This document shows positions 7,679 to 19,018 of a DNA stretch of 64,000 bases, piece by piece (the first letter of the stretch is position 1; every line of letters begins with the position of its first letter). Both the position numbers and the translations under genes were made by a program. The notes under the pieces were generated by a model. The model was not told the origin of the DNA. It saw only the letters and a list, made by a program, of their open reading frames with translations, and searched no databases. Source of the DNA: JAGQRJ01 sp041402045 (GTDB taxonomy: Bacteria; Planctomycetota; J058); NCBI GenBank assembly GCA_041402045.1, contig JAWKSZ010000002.1:124001-188000 (forward strand), given 5' to 3'.

Positions 7679-10600
7679 GTGATCAGTAGCGAAGAAATGG
7701 CGTTCGTGCGCCTGGCCATGCGGCGCAGGCTGCTCTCGGCGAACCTGGTCCAGGAGGCGGTCGAGCGCAAGCGCTGGGATACGCCCGATCGCAAGATCCC
7801 CGCGATCCTGGTGGCCATGGGCGCCATGGAGGTCAGCGCGGTCAACGCCGTGCGCCGCGAGCTCGAGGAGGCCGCCGACCGCCGCCACGGGGGCACCGAG
7901 ATCCTGACCGAGGAGTCCGACGAGGACATCCCCTCGGACCCCATGGACAAGATCCCGCAGCAGATCGGGAACTACCGCCTGATCAAGCTGATCGGGGCCG
8001 GCGCCATGGGCGCGGTCTACCACGCGGAGCACGTCGAGCTGCGGCGCACCGTGGCCCTCAAGCTCCTGCTCAGCGAGGGCACCCCCAGCCCTCGCGCGGT
8101 CGCCCGCTTCAAGCGCGAGGCGCGGCTCTCGGCCCAGCTCGACCACCCGAACATCGTGCGGGTCTACGAGGCCGGCGTCGAGAAGGGCCGGCACTTCATC
8201 GCCATGGAGCTGGTCCAGGGCCAGTCCGTGGCCGAGCTGCTCGCCCTGGGGCAGGTCAGCCCGCGGCGCGCGACCCACCTCCTGCGCAAGGTCGCGGAGG
8301 CCGTGGACTACGCCAACGAGCAGGGCGTCGTGCACCGCGACCTCAAGCCCGCGAACATCCTCGTGGACGAGAAGAGCGGGGAGCCGCGGGTCACCGACTT
8401 CGGGCTCGCGGTCATGAGCGAGCCCGAGGAGGACGACCGCCTGACCCGCACCGGCGCGGCGGTCGGCACCCCGGCCTACATGGCGCCCGAGCAGGTCCGC
8501 GGCCAGCTCCAGGAGATCGACGGGCGCACCGACGTCTACGCCCTGGGCGCGACCTTCTACGAGGCGCTGACCGGGACGCCGCCGTTCCACGCCACGACCT
8601 TCCTCGACCTGGCCAAGAAGATCTGCGAGGTCGAGCCGGTCTCCCCGCGCAAGCGCCGCCCCGAGGTCCCCTCGGACGTGGAGACGATCTGCCTCAAGGC
8701 CCTGGAGAAGCGCCCGCAGGACCGCTACCAGACCGCCGGGGACATGGCGATCGACCTGGCCGCGTTCCTCGAGGACAAGGAGATCGCGGCTCGCCCGCCG
8801 AGCGCGTTCACCCTCGCCCGGCGCTGGGGCCGGCGGCACCCGCGCTTCGTGTTCACCCTCGCGCTCTTCGCGGTCGGCGGCGCGGCGGCGGCGGGCTGGC
8901 ACTTCACCCGCCCCGGCTACCTGAAGGTGCACAGCCGACCTCCGGGGGCGCGGCTCCTGGTCGACGACGTCGACCGCGGGTTCGTAGGCCCGGGCGGCCT
9001 GCCCCTCGAGCTCAAGGCCGGGCGCCACGAGCTGCGCTTCCAGCTCGACGGCTACCTGGACCAGGCGCTCGGCGCCGACCGGATCGAGGTCGGGCACGGC
9101 GAGCGGCTCGTGCTCACCGGGACCCTGGTCAGCGCGCGCGGCGTGCTCAAGGTCAGCTCCACCCCCCCGGGCGCCGAGGTCGCGGTCTTCGACGCGCAGG
9201 GCAACCGCGTGGCCACCGGGACCACCGACTCGCTCCTGCACCTGATCCAGGGCGAGTATCGCGTCGAGGTCAACCGCCCGCCGGACGGCTTCCTCAAGCC
9301 CGACCCCAAGCGGGTCAAGGTCAGCCCCGGCGGCGCCGGGGAGGAGGTCGGGTTCACCCTCGAGGCCGACGCCGCCGAGCTGACCCTGGCCACCGATCCG
9401 CCGGACGGGGTCAGCGTGCGCTGGGGCGCCAAGCGCTACGCCGCGCCGGCCAAGATCCCGGGCTCCGGACGCCGGGTCCTGGCCCTCGACAAGGCGGGCT
9501 ACCTCAACCGCCAGGTGACCGTCGACGTCCCCCGAGGGCAGGCCGTGGGCCACCTGGTGACCCTGGAGCCCCTGGTCGTCGCGCGGACCCCGCTCGAGGG
9601 CCAGCTCGCCGACGGGCCGCTGGTCGAGGACCTCGACGCCGACGGGGTGGCCGACCTGCTGCTGATCGAGCAGTCCTCGAGCGGGCGCTCGCTGGCGCTC
9701 GCGCCGCGGGCGGGAGCCGAGGCGTTCCGCTTCCGGGTGCCGACCACGGCCACGCACCTGATCGGCACCGTCGACGTGAACTCCGACGGGGTGCTGGACG
9801 TGCTCTGCGGCTCGCGCAGCCACGTGGAGGTCCGAGACGGCGTCGACGGTCGCCGGCTGAACCTGCGCAGCGGGATCGACGCCCACGGGGTCGCGATCTA
9901 CGCCCCCGCCAACGACTTCCCTCAGCTCGTGTTCACCGACCGCGGCGGCAAGCCGCGCCGGATCCCCGCGACCGCGGCCCTGGGCGGGACGAAGTCCGGG
10001 TTCGAGCCGCCGCGCGGCGCGGTCAGCGCGCCGGCGATCGTGGAGGCCGTGCGCTCGGACGTCGCGGTGTTCCCCCGGGACAACGCCGCGTGGATCCAGC
10101 CCCTGGCCAAGAACCTCCCGGGCGCCGAGGTCAACGGGCTCTCCGGAGTCCGCGCCGCGTCGCAGGTGGCGCGGCTGCCGATCCCCGGCGTGAACTACCC
10201 CTGGGTCGTGCTCTCGGGGGAGGTCCCCGGCTCGACCTACCTGCTCGACCCGAGCCAGGAGCAAGCCCCGCTCGCCGTCGGCGACCCGCAGCAGACCTAC
10301 ACGAGCCTCGCGGTAGTGCCCCACACCGAGCGCACCTGGCTGTTCCTCCTCTGCCGTGACGGCGAGGTCGACGCCTACGCGATCCAGCGGGGCGGCGCCC
10401 AGGTGCAGGCGACCCGCGTCGAGTCGCCGTTCCAAGGCCTCCCGGTGGACCTCGGGGACGGCGCGATCTGGACGCCCTCGGGCACGACCTGGCGCGAGGA
10501 GCAGGGCGGCTGGATCGCGGTCAGCCTGCGCTCGACGCGCATGGAGGAGCTGGGGCCGACCCGCGGCGTGGCCCGCGACCTCGACGGCGACGGGGCGGTG

Positions 10601-12688
10601 GAGGTGGTGGTCACGAGCGCCGACCGCCGCGCGGTGTGGATCCTGAGCCCGACGCCGGGTCGCGTGCGCTGGCGCGCGCGGGGTGGGACGCTCCTGGGGA
10701 CGGGGTCGGTCACCGGCGACGGCGCGGGGGAGGTGCTCTCCGCCGAGGGCAGCGCGCTGCGCGTGCTCGACGGCGCCACCGGCGCGGCGCTGCTCTCCCT
10801 GGAGGCCCCTGGCGCGATCCACGCGGCGCTGCCCCTGCGCCAAGGCACCCAGCCTGGACTCGTGCTCTCCGGCGGCGAGAACTGGGAGGAGGGCTGGGTC
10901 CAGCGCCTCGGACCCCAGGGCGACGGCTGGGGGCCGAGCTGGACCCGCGGCCGCCACTCCGCGGGGCTCGCGCTCGTCCCGGATCAGACCGGCGACGGGC
11001 AGCCCGAGGTCTTGCTCAGCGCGCCCCTGGCGCTGGTCGACGGCGCCACCGGCGCCGACCTGTGGAGCGTGGCCCCGAGCCACGCGGACAAGATCGACGC
11101 GCCGCCGTGCCTCGTCCCCGGCGACCCCCCGCTGTGCGTGGGCGTGGCCTGGTCGACCCTGCGCGCGACCCTCGTTGCCCGGCACCCCGACGGGAGCGAG
11201 GCCTGGAGCACGCCCCTGCCCCTGACCACCAACCGCGCCGAGCTCCTGGGGGACCCTGCGGGGGGGAGCGTGGTCGTGTGCTCGGGGACCTGGCTGCGCA
11301 GCTTCGACGCGCGGACCGGTCAGCCTCGCTGGACCCACGAGCTCCCGGCCCTGGCCCAGGCCACCCTCTACGGCGACGCGGTCTACGCGACCTTCGGCGG
11401 CGGAGAGCCCGGGGTCGTGGCGGTGAGCCTCGAGGGCGACGAGCGCTGGCGCCACCGGCTCGCGGCGGGGACCCACGTGCCCTCGGCGCCGGTGGTGCTC
11501 GACCCGACCGACGGCGCGGCGGGGGTCGTGCTCCTCGACCCCCGGGGCAACCTCCTGGCCTACGACCCGCGCGCGGGCACCTTGCTCGGGGTGCGCGGTC
11601 CCTCGTCCCCGCCCCTCGAGCCCGCGCTGCGGCGCGACCCCACCGGCGCCGGCGTCCTGGCCGAGCAGGAGGGGGAGAGCCTGCTGTGCCTGGGGCTGAA
11701 GTTCGCGCCGCGGGAGGCCCCGGTGCGCGTGCTGATGCGCGCCCAGCTCGAGGCGATCGCGGACGTGGCCGGCGACGCCAGCCAGGCCGCCCGCCTGCGG
11801 CGGGCGCTGGTCGAGCTCGCCGGGCTCAGCGGCCGCGCGGAGACCCCCGAGGAGCGCCGCGCGATCGACCTCGCCAAGGCCCAGGCCCAGCTCGCGCTGG
11901 GCGAGCTCCCCGAGGCGCGGCGCACCGCGGTCGAGAACCTCGACGCCCTCGAGCCCGCGCTGCGCTCGAGCTTGCCCCAGGCGCTCAGGATCCGCGCGCT
12001 CACGAGCTACGGCCTGGGGCAGCCCCGGGACACGGTCCTCACCGAGCTCAGCGAGCTCGCCGCGGCGGACCCCGTGCTCGCGCAGAACGCGGCCCTCGAG
12101 CTCGCGGCGTGGGCCGAGCGCGAGGGCAAGACCCAGGACGAGGAGACCTTCCTCGCCCGCGCGATCGCGCTCGTGCCGACCGACCCGCGCGCGCGGCGGA
12201 TCCTGGCCCGGGACCTCCTGGGCTGGAGCGGGCTGGCCGGGCTGAACTGGGCCGAGCCCAAGAAGCGCGACTTCGACGCGGCCCGCGACCGGGCCAGCCG
12301 GGCGGGGGACGAGCTGCGGCTCTCGCTGGCCGCCGACGACGACTGGCAGGCGCGCTGCGCGGCCGCGATCGCGGTGCTCCTCGAGCGCCAGATCACCGAG
12401 CTGTTCCGCGAGCGGGCGGGCAGCAACCGGGCCCTGGTCGCGATCGAGCAGGAGCGCCTCGAGCGCCTGGAGCGGGTGGTCGACGCGCTGGTGACGCCGA
12501 GCGACGCGCTGAGCGGGAGCCCCCGCGAAATCGACGCCCAGGCGGCGCTGCAGGACCTGGTCAAGGCCTTGCGGGAAGGGAGCTTCCAGCGTGGGCACCT
12601 GGTCCGGCAGGCGGTCGAGCGGCTGCGCCCGCTCGTGCCCCAGTGGGGCAAGCCGCTGCGCGCGATCGCCAACAGCGTCCCCGAGTAG
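7679..12688 (+). CDS. Membrane Ser/Thr kinase with PEGA and beta-propeller-like sensor tail
   Basis: 1669 residues. The cytoplasmic kinase spans about 98-365: glycine loop GAGAMGAVY, Lys128, HRDLKPAN with Asp221, DFG at Asp240, and an APE-like MAPEQ. One membrane helix lies at about 390-409. The outer part starts with PEGA-type repeats (LKVHSRPPGARLLVDD, LKVSSTPPGAEVAVFD), then FG-GAP/VCBS or PQQ-like units with Asp-rich loops (DLDADGVADLL, DVNSDGVLDVL, DLDGDGAVEVV), and a helical TPR-like C-terminus. The GTG at 7679 was chosen; an in-frame ATG lies at 7697. This Pkn2-type architecture is typical of Planctomycetota. The ligand and substrates are unknown. Confidence 0.9.
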   Translation: MISSEEMAFVRLAMRRRLLSANLVQEAVERKRWDTPDRKIPAILVAMGAMEVSAVNAVRRELEEAADRRHGGTEILTEESDEDIPSDPMDKIPQQIGNYRLIKLIGAGAMGAVYHAEHVELRRTVALKLLLSEGTPSPRAVARFKREARLSAQLDHPNIVRVYEAGVEKGRHFIAMELVQGQSVAELLALGQVSPRRATHLLRKVAEAVDYANEQGVVHRDLKPANILVDEKSGEPRVTDFGLAVMSEPEEDDRLTRTGAAVGTPAYMAPEQVRGQLQEIDGRTDVYALGATFYEALTGTPPFHATTFLDLAKKICEVEPVSPRKRRPEVPSDVETICLKALEKRPQDRYQTAGDMAIDLAAFLEDKEIAARPPSAFTLARRWGRRHPRFVFTLALFAVGGAAAAGWHFTRPGYLKVHSRPPGARLLVDDVDRGFVGPGGLPLELKAGRHELRFQLDGYLDQALGADRIEVGHGERLVLTGTLVSARGVLKVSSTPPGAEVAVFDAQGNRVATGTTDSLLHLIQGEYRVEVNRPPDGFLKPDPKRVKVSPGGAGEEVGFTLEADAAELTLATDPPDGVSVRWGAKRYAAPAKIPGSGRRVLALDKAGYLNRQVTVDVPRGQAVGHLVTLEPLVVARTPLEGQLADGPLVEDLDADGVADLLLIEQSSSGRSLALAPRAGAEAFRFRVPTTATHLIGTVDVNSDGVLDVLCGSRSHVEVRDGVDGRRLNLRSGIDAHGVAIYAPANDFPQLVFTDRGGKPRRIPATAALGGTKSGFEPPRGAVSAPAIVEAVRSDVAVFPRDNAAWIQPLAKNLPGAEVNGLSGVRAASQVARLPIPGVNYPWVVLSGEVPGSTYLLDPSQEQAPLAVGDPQQTYTSLAVVPHTERTWLFLLCRDGEVDAYAIQRGGAQVQATRVESPFQGLPVDLGDGAIWTPSGTTWREEQGGWIAVSLRSTRMEELGPTRGVARDLDGDGAVEVVVTSADRRAVWILSPTPGRVRWRARGGTLLGTGSVTGDGAGEVLSAEGSALRVLDGATGAALLSLEAPGAIHAALPLRQGTQPGLVLSGGENWEEGWVQRLGPQGDGWGPSWTRGRHSAGLALVPDQTGDGQPEVLLSAPLALVDGATGADLWSVAPSHADKIDAPPCLVPGDPPLCVGVAWSTLRATLVARHPDGSEAWSTPLPLTTNRAELLGDPAGGSVVVCSGTWLRSFDARTGQPRWTHELPALAQATLYGDAVYATFGGGEPGVVAVSLEGDERWRHRLAAGTHVPSAPVVLDPTDGAAGVVLLDPRGNLLAYDPRAGTLLGVRGPSSPPLEPALRRDPTGAGVLAEQEGESLLCLGLKFAPREAPVRVLMRAQLEAIADVAGDASQAARLRRALVELAGLSGRAETPEERRAIDLAKAQAQLALGELPEARRTAVENLDALEPALRSSLPQALRIRALTSYGLGQPRDTVLTELSELAAADPVLAQNAALELAAWAEREGKTQDEETFLARAIALVPTDPRARRILARDLLGWSGLAGLNWAEPKKRDFDAARDRASRAGDELRLSLAADDDWQARCAAAIAVLLERQITELFRERAGSNRALVAIEQERLERLERVVDALVTPSDALSGSPREIDAQAALQDLVKALREGSFQRGHLVRQAVERLRPLVPQWGKPLRAIANSVPE

Positions 12689-12932
12689 CAGGGGACAGGA
12701 ACCGTCCGCTGGAGCGTCCTGCGAGCGGAGGCCTCCGGGTGGGCCCTGCGGGTCCGACACCCCGGGGGAGGGCTCTCCGAAGTATGGACAAGCTGGCGGA
12801 AATCCAACTCGATTCGGAGCTTGGATCTGCGCCCGTTTGTGATATCCCTTGGTTCCACTTCGTGCGGCGCCCAGACGGGCGCTCGCCTACTCAACGCGTA
12901 TTGAGCGACGCAGGAGCGCTCAGAGGACCACC

Positions 12933-15041
<2,109 letters not shown>

Positions 15042-15060
15042 GGCCTCCAGGAAACACCCG

Positions 15061-15093
15061 CGCGCCCGCGTCGGCTCGACCGTCGCGGGCGCG
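15061..15093 (+). terminator. Intrinsic-type terminator after EF-G gene
   Basis: A perfect 10-bp stem (CGCGCCCGCG at 15061-15070 and CGCGGGCGCG at 15084-15093) with a 13-base loop lies 20 bases after the stop and is followed by TTCCTTG. The T tract is weak, as is usual at this GC content. Confidence 0.65.
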
Positions 15094-15223
15094 TTCCTTG
15101 TACCGCCGACCGTCAGCGCGGGACGTCAGCGATTCGACGCTCCCGCGCGCGGGCTGCCGCAGGTGGGCGGGTTAGCGGGCGGCACCGCGCTTGCGCACAG
15201 GCCCTGCAGAGGAGGTCGCCCGC

Positions 15224-15511
15224 ATGCGCTGGACGCTCAGACGCAGGCGCTGGGGCGCGATGGGGATCGGCTGCGGCCTGGCGAGCTGGGGGTCCGTGGC
15301 GGCGGCGGTGTGGTACGCCAACCACATGATCGCGCCCCCAGGCATGGTGATCGTGGGGGCGCTGTTCGCGCTGGGCGGGGTGTTCGCCGCAGCCGGCGCC
15401 CTGTTCGGCGCGCTGGGCTTGGCGCGGCCGCCGCGGACCCCGGGAGCGCTCGGGCTCGGTCTCTCGGGCAGCGCGCTGCTGGCGGTGGCGTGCTTCCTAC
15501 TGGGCGGGTGA
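15224..15511 (+). CDS. Small three-helix membrane protein, hypothetical
   Basis: 95 residues. The ATG at 15224 is preceded by AGAGGAGG at good spacing, which decides it over an upstream in-frame start. Three hydrophobic helices are visible: about 8-30 (MGIGCGLASWGSVAAAVWY), 35-62 and 72-94, with an Arg-rich N-terminus that should stay cytoplasmic. No family is recognised. It ends convergently and overlaps the last bases of the cupin gene. Confidence 0.6.
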   Translation: MRWTLRRRRWGAMGIGCGLASWGSVAAAVWYANHMIAPPGMVIVGALFALGGVFAAAGALFGALGLARPPRTPGALGLGLSGSALLAVACFLLGG

Positions 15512-16025
15512 CTCCGGGGCGCAGCCGGCGAGGAAGGCGTCCTCGCCGTCGAGGTACTCGAGCTTCGGGGTCCGGCGCAGCATGAGCCGCGTGCCGCGGA
15601 TCAAGACCTTGTCGGAGTCCGGATACTCGGCGACGTCGTGGGGGAGGCGATTGCTCAGCGCGAGGTAGACCAGCGGCGCGTCGCTGGTGTTCTCGAAGCT
15701 GTGCGCGATCCGCCCGGCGGGAAGGCGATCGTGTCTCGCCGGCGCGGACCTCGACCCGCTCGTCGGGCCCTTCGCCATCGCCCTGGCCGCAGGATCCCCT
15801 GGCCCGAGCACGTGGAACATCTCCTCTTCGCTGTGGTGGAAGTGGAAGGGGCGGGAAGCCTTCCCGGCTCCAGGTGCACCACCGAGCCCAGATCCCGGGC
15901 GCCGATCGCCTGGGCGACCTGCCCTCTGGTACGCCCAGGTCCCGCCGTCGGGGGTGGGGTGGGTCTCCCCAAGGGCAAGTCGTCAGGTGCACCACGTTCC
16001 CGTAGCGGCTGCAGGGTGAAGGCAT
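15497..16025 (-). CDS. Cupin-domain protein, frame broken by indels
   Basis: The span reads as a single conserved cupin if at least two frameshifts are corrected. In order the frames give AQAIGARDLGSVVHLEPG, then a His/Glu-rich metal block that becomes EEEMFHVLG, then IAHSFENTSDAPLVYLALSNRLPHDVAEYPDSDKVLIRG. This matches one-domain cupins with a conserved YPDSxKV tail. The likely start is the ATG at 16025. The first metal motif is only recoverable by frame correction, so metal binding is inferred. The indels lie in an extremely GC-rich stretch and are most simply sequencing errors. Confidence 0.6.
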
Positions 16026-16856
16026 GGCGTCTCGATCGGGTCGGTCGGGGCGGCGGCGGGTCGCCGCGCGGGGCGACCGGGGCGCGCGGGGCGCCCGGGG
16101 CGTCGTGGGGCCTGAGGCGCGGGCCGCCGCGCGGTGGAGGCCGGGCCCGGGGCCAGGGCGCCCGGGCTCGGCGCCGGGCGAGCCGAGCGCGCGAGGACCA
16201 GGCGGCGCGGCGCGGGGCGCGGGTCCGGGGCGGCCAGGCCCCGGGCCAGGGCGGCGCTCCGGGCGCTGCAGGGGGCGGGTGGTCTTCTCGCCCTTGGAGA
16301 TCGTCGACGGCGGGAGCGGGATCCCGTCGGGGTTCGTCTCGGGCTCCTGCTCCGCGCGGAGCTGCTCGAGCTCGCGGCGCGCGGCGGCCAACTCACGGTG
16401 GGTGGCGAGCCCTCGCCAGACCTCACTCTCGAGCTCGCGGCGCTCGACCTTGAGCTGCTCCTCGAGGCGGTTCACCTGGTCCTCGGCGGCGGCCAGGCGT
16501 CGGCGCGCGGCCTCGGCCTTGATCTCGGAGAGCGAGAGGTTGGCGGTGGCCTCGCTCTCGAAGTCCTCGATCGAGTCGGGCTGGGTGGAGACCCGCAGCA
16601 GGTAGGGACCGATCTGGACCTCGTCGCCGTGGACCAGCGGGGTCTCGCCCAGGACCAGCTCCTCGTTGACCAGCACGCCCTGGGAGCTGGCGCTGGTCAG
16701 GCGGATCTGGGAACCCTTGAGCTCGATCACCGCGTGCTTGCGCGAGACGCTCTCGTGGGGGAGCCGAAACACGCACGCGCGGCTGCGCCCGATCACCAGG
16801 GGCTTCACCCCCAAGCGGTGGGCCGGGAACCCCACGCAGTTGATCCAGGTCTCCAC
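16026..16856 (-). CDS. FHA-domain protein with coiled coil; C-terminal end uncertain
   Basis: The GTG at 16856 starts a protein whose residues about 1-95 form an FHA domain, the phosphothreonine-binding module: IGRSRACVFRLPHESVSRKHAVIE carries the GR, S and RxH-type motifs, followed by GVLVNEELV. Residues about 105-170 form a charged coiled coil. The rest is Pro/Arg/Gly-rich and passes in frame into the cupin gene with no stop, so the true end is probably hidden by an indel in the roughly 250-base region of extreme GC content (16030-16290). It may read phosphorylation by kinases like those in this window. Confidence 0.65.
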
Positions 16857-16918
16857 CGCCCCTCCCTCTCCTGCGACTCTACCACCGTGGCCAGACGCGC
16901 GGCACTCAGCCGACCGGG

Positions 16919-17332
16919 TTAAGTCGGCCGGCTCGAGAGCAGCGCCAGCCACTCCGCGATCGCGGCTCGGGGATCGCTCTCGAAGGTGGCGCGCAGGTCC
17001 GCGGGGATCGGCGACTCGGGGTCGTGCTTGGCGCTCCAGCGGATCATCTCCAGGAGCACCGGGAGCAGGTCGCGGCCCTTGGGGGTGAGGCGATAGCGAG
17101 AGCGACCGGCGTGCTCGGGGTCCGGCTCCTTGCTCAGGATCCCCTTGGCCTCGAGCCGCTTCAGCCGGTCGGCGAGCACGTTGGTGGAGATCCCCTCGCC
17201 GGCCGCCAGGAACTGCGAGTAGGTCGACGACTCGCGCATGGCGAGGTCGCGGATCACGAGCAGGCTCCAGCGGTCCCCGAACACGTCGAGGGCGAAGACC
17301 ACGGGGCAGGAGGAGCGAGAGCAGCGATCCAT
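16919..17332 (-). CDS. HxlR-family transcriptional regulator
   Basis: 137 residues from the ATG at 17332; a TTG three codons upstream is also possible. The HxlR winged-helix signature is present: SCPVVFALDVFGDRWSLLVIRDL near the N-terminus, then the recognition region EGISTNVLADRLKRLEAKGILSK and the wing RYRLTPKGRDLLPVL. An N-terminal Cys cluster (DRCSRSSCP) resembles HxlR sensors of oxidants or electrophiles such as HypR or YodB. It is divergent from a glutathione-S-transferase-like gene across 110 bases containing a perfect palindrome, so it very likely controls that gene and itself. Confidence 0.88.
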   Translation of the reverse strand: MDRCSRSSCPVVFALDVFGDRWSLLVIRDLAMRESSTYSQFLAAGEGISTNVLADRLKRLEAKGILSKEPDPEHAGRSRYRLTPKGRDLLPVLLEMIRWSAKHDPESPIPADLRATFESDPRAAIAEWLALLSSRPT

Positions 17333-17370
17333 GTCCCACAATATAGGGGCTTAGGGCGACGCTTTCAAAA

Positions 17371-17388
17371 TGCAAGCGCTCGCTTGCA
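17371..17388. promoter_or_regulatory. Palindromic operator candidate for the HxlR regulator
   Basis: A perfect inverted repeat TGCAAGCG-CT-CGCTTGCA lies between the divergent HxlR and GST-like genes, 39 bases from the HxlR start and 55 from the GST start. It sits in a locally AT-richer stretch. A short dyad in a divergent intergenic region is the usual position of an autoregulatory HxlR site. Confidence 0.6.
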
Positions 17389-17442
17389 AAACACAAGTCG
17401 CGATCCTACCCTCTGCAGCTCACCCCTACCCCCGGAGGCCCT

Positions 17443-18105
17443 ATGGCCGACCTGATCCTGCACGAGCTGACCCCCTCCCCCAACAACGTCAAGGTGCGCG
17501 TGGCCCTGGGCTACAAGGGCCTCGACTACACCCGCAAGCCGCTCACGTTCACGAGCTACCCCGGCGACCGCAGCGGGATCGTCGAGCTCTCGCGCCAGCC
17601 GCGGCTGCCCGTGCTGCAGCACGGCGACGTCAAGCTCTTCGACTCCGGCGCGATCCTGCGCTACCTCGAGGCCAACTTCCCCCAGACGAAGCCGATCTTC
17701 GTGACCGACCACACGCAGTTCAGCGAGATCGAGACCTGGGAGTTCTACTCCAAGGCGAAGATCGGCCCGGCGCTGGGCATGCTCTTCGGGCAAGCCTTCG
17801 CCCCCGAGGTCGACCCCGCCGTGATCGAGCGCGGGAACGCGCTGCTCCACGAGAACACCGCGGAACTCGAGGCCGCCCTCGCCACGAAGCCCTGGCTGGT
17901 GGGCGACCACCTGACCGCCGCCGACATCGTCGTCGCCTCGCCCTTCTACCTGGCTCAGCTCGAGGAGCAGCACCTCGCCCTCAGCCCGCTCGTCGGGTTC
18001 TTCAAGCAGCACCTGCGCCTCGAAGGCCGTCCGCACGTCCACGCCTGGGCCCGCAAGGTCCTGGCCTACGACGCGGTGCTCGCCCAGCCCGCCGGGGTGG
18101 CGTAG
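17443..18105 (+). CDS. Glutathione S-transferase family protein
   Basis: 220 residues with both GST domains. The N-terminal thioredoxin-like domain (1-80) has SPNNVKVRVALGYKGLDY and the cis-Pro/Ser glutathione-binding motif LPVLQHGDVKLFDSGAILRYLE. The helical C-terminal domain has the N-capping motif LVGDHLTAADIVVA. It probably conjugates or reduces electrophiles with glutathione or a similar thiol in the cytoplasm. Divergence from an HxlR regulator with N-terminal cysteines suggests induction by electrophilic or oxidative stress. The substrate is unknown. Confidence 0.88.
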   Translation: MADLILHELTPSPNNVKVRVALGYKGLDYTRKPLTFTSYPGDRSGIVELSRQPRLPVLQHGDVKLFDSGAILRYLEANFPQTKPIFVTDHTQFSEIETWEFYSKAKIGPALGMLFGQAFAPEVDPAVIERGNALLHENTAELEAALATKPWLVGDHLTAADIVVASPFYLAQLEEQHLALSPLVGFFKQHLRLEGRPHVHAWARKVLAYDAVLAQPAGVA

Positions 18106-18117
18106 ACCCCGTCGTGC

Positions 18118-18543
18118 TCAGCGCGCCTCGTCCTCCTCGGGGGTGAGGCGCGCGAGCTCGGCGGCGAAGCGCGCCAGCAGGCGCTCCTCGGCGCGCTCGT
18201 TGGTCCCGATCCGGGGCACGATCCACAGGAGGACGTCGACCTCCAGCACCCGGGCCGCGACGGTGGGCGCGCCCTCGCGCTCGAGCTCGAGCCGGCACCA
18301 GGGGTCGCAGCCCCAGAGCCCGAAGGCCGTCGCGGCCCAGTCGTCCTCGAGCTCCGCCACGGGCTGGCGCCAGGTCGCGATCAGCCGCGTCGGCTGCTCG
18401 TCGAGCTCCAGGTCGTAGCCCGCGCGGGCGGCGACCGTCGCGCGCGCCGCGGCGACCGCGCGCGACCAGGTCGCGGGCGGCACGTCGCGGGTCGTGGCGC
18501 AGCCTGCGAGGAGCAGCGCGGCACCCCAGTGCAGGTGGTTCAC
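18118..18543 (-). CDS. Lipoprotein, paralogue of the adjacent upstream gene
   Basis: 141 residues from a GTG that overlaps the upstream stop by GTGA. The signal peptide ends in a lipobox, LLAGC-ATT. The mature part contains WSRAVAAARATVAARAGYDLEL, TRLIATWRQPVAELEDDW and a C-terminal RAEERLLARFAAELARL. Each block aligns with the upstream gene product, so the pair arose by tandem duplication. No family is recognised. Confidence 0.7.
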   Translation of the reverse strand: MNHLHWGAALLLAGCATTRDVPPATWSRAVAAARATVAARAGYDLELDEQPTRLIATWRQPVAELEDDWAATAFGLWGCDPWCRLELEREGAPTVAARVLEVDVLLWIVPRIGTNERAEERLLARFAAELARLTPEEDEAR

Positions 18544-18977
18544 CGCGGCGCGGGAGGCGCCGCGGGGGGACGGGCGAGCTCCTGATCGAAGCGCTCGATC
18601 AGGCGCTCCTCGGCCTCGTCCTCGGTGCCGAAGGTCGGGATCACGAACAGCACGAAGTCGAGGTAGACCACCCGCGCCGCGAGCTCGAAGCCGGCCTCGT
18701 CCCGCTCGAGCTCCAGGCGAACCCAGCGATCGCAAGGCTCGACCAGGACCAGCGCCAGGAACACCCCGGCCAGGGGCGGGAGCTCCTGGCGCCAGGTCGC
18801 GACGAACGCGTCGTCGCTGCGCTCGACCTCGACGTCGTAGCCCCCGCGCGCCTCGACCAGGGCCTGGGCGGCGTCCACCGCCCGCTCCCAGGCGGGGTCG
18901 TCGTAGGGGCGCACCGTGGGGCAGCAGCCCCCGAGGAGCAGCGCGCCCACGAGTCCAGCGGTCCAACTCCAGCGCAT
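18540..18977 (-). CDS. Lipoprotein, first of a paralogous tandem pair
   Basis: 145 residues. The signal peptide and lipobox are LLLGGC-CPT. The shared core is AWERAVDAAQALVEARGGYDVEV, DAFVATWRQELPPLAG, and EDEAEERLIERFDQELARP. The conserved ATWRQ strand and the EERL helix recur in the downstream paralogue, while the middle (FLALVLVEPCDRWVRLELERDE) differs in hydrophobicity. Probably anchored in a membrane facing the periplasm. Function unknown. Confidence 0.7.
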   Translation of the reverse strand: MRWSWTAGLVGALLLGGCCPTVRPYDDPAWERAVDAAQALVEARGGYDVEVERSDDAFVATWRQELPPLAGVFLALVLVEPCDRWVRLELERDEAGFELAARVVYLDFVLFVIPTFGTEDEAEERLIERFDQELARPPAAPPAPR

Positions 18978-19018
18978 GCCCCGGAGCCTACGCCGTGAGT
19001 CCGGGGCGCGCTAGCGGA

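Noticed and set aside
6029..12760. 2243-residue open frame on the minus strand
   Set aside because: It lies antisense to the phosphatase and kinase genes, which have clear domains. At this GC content antisense frames stay open; its product is low-complexity Arg/Gly/Val/Leu without any family motif.
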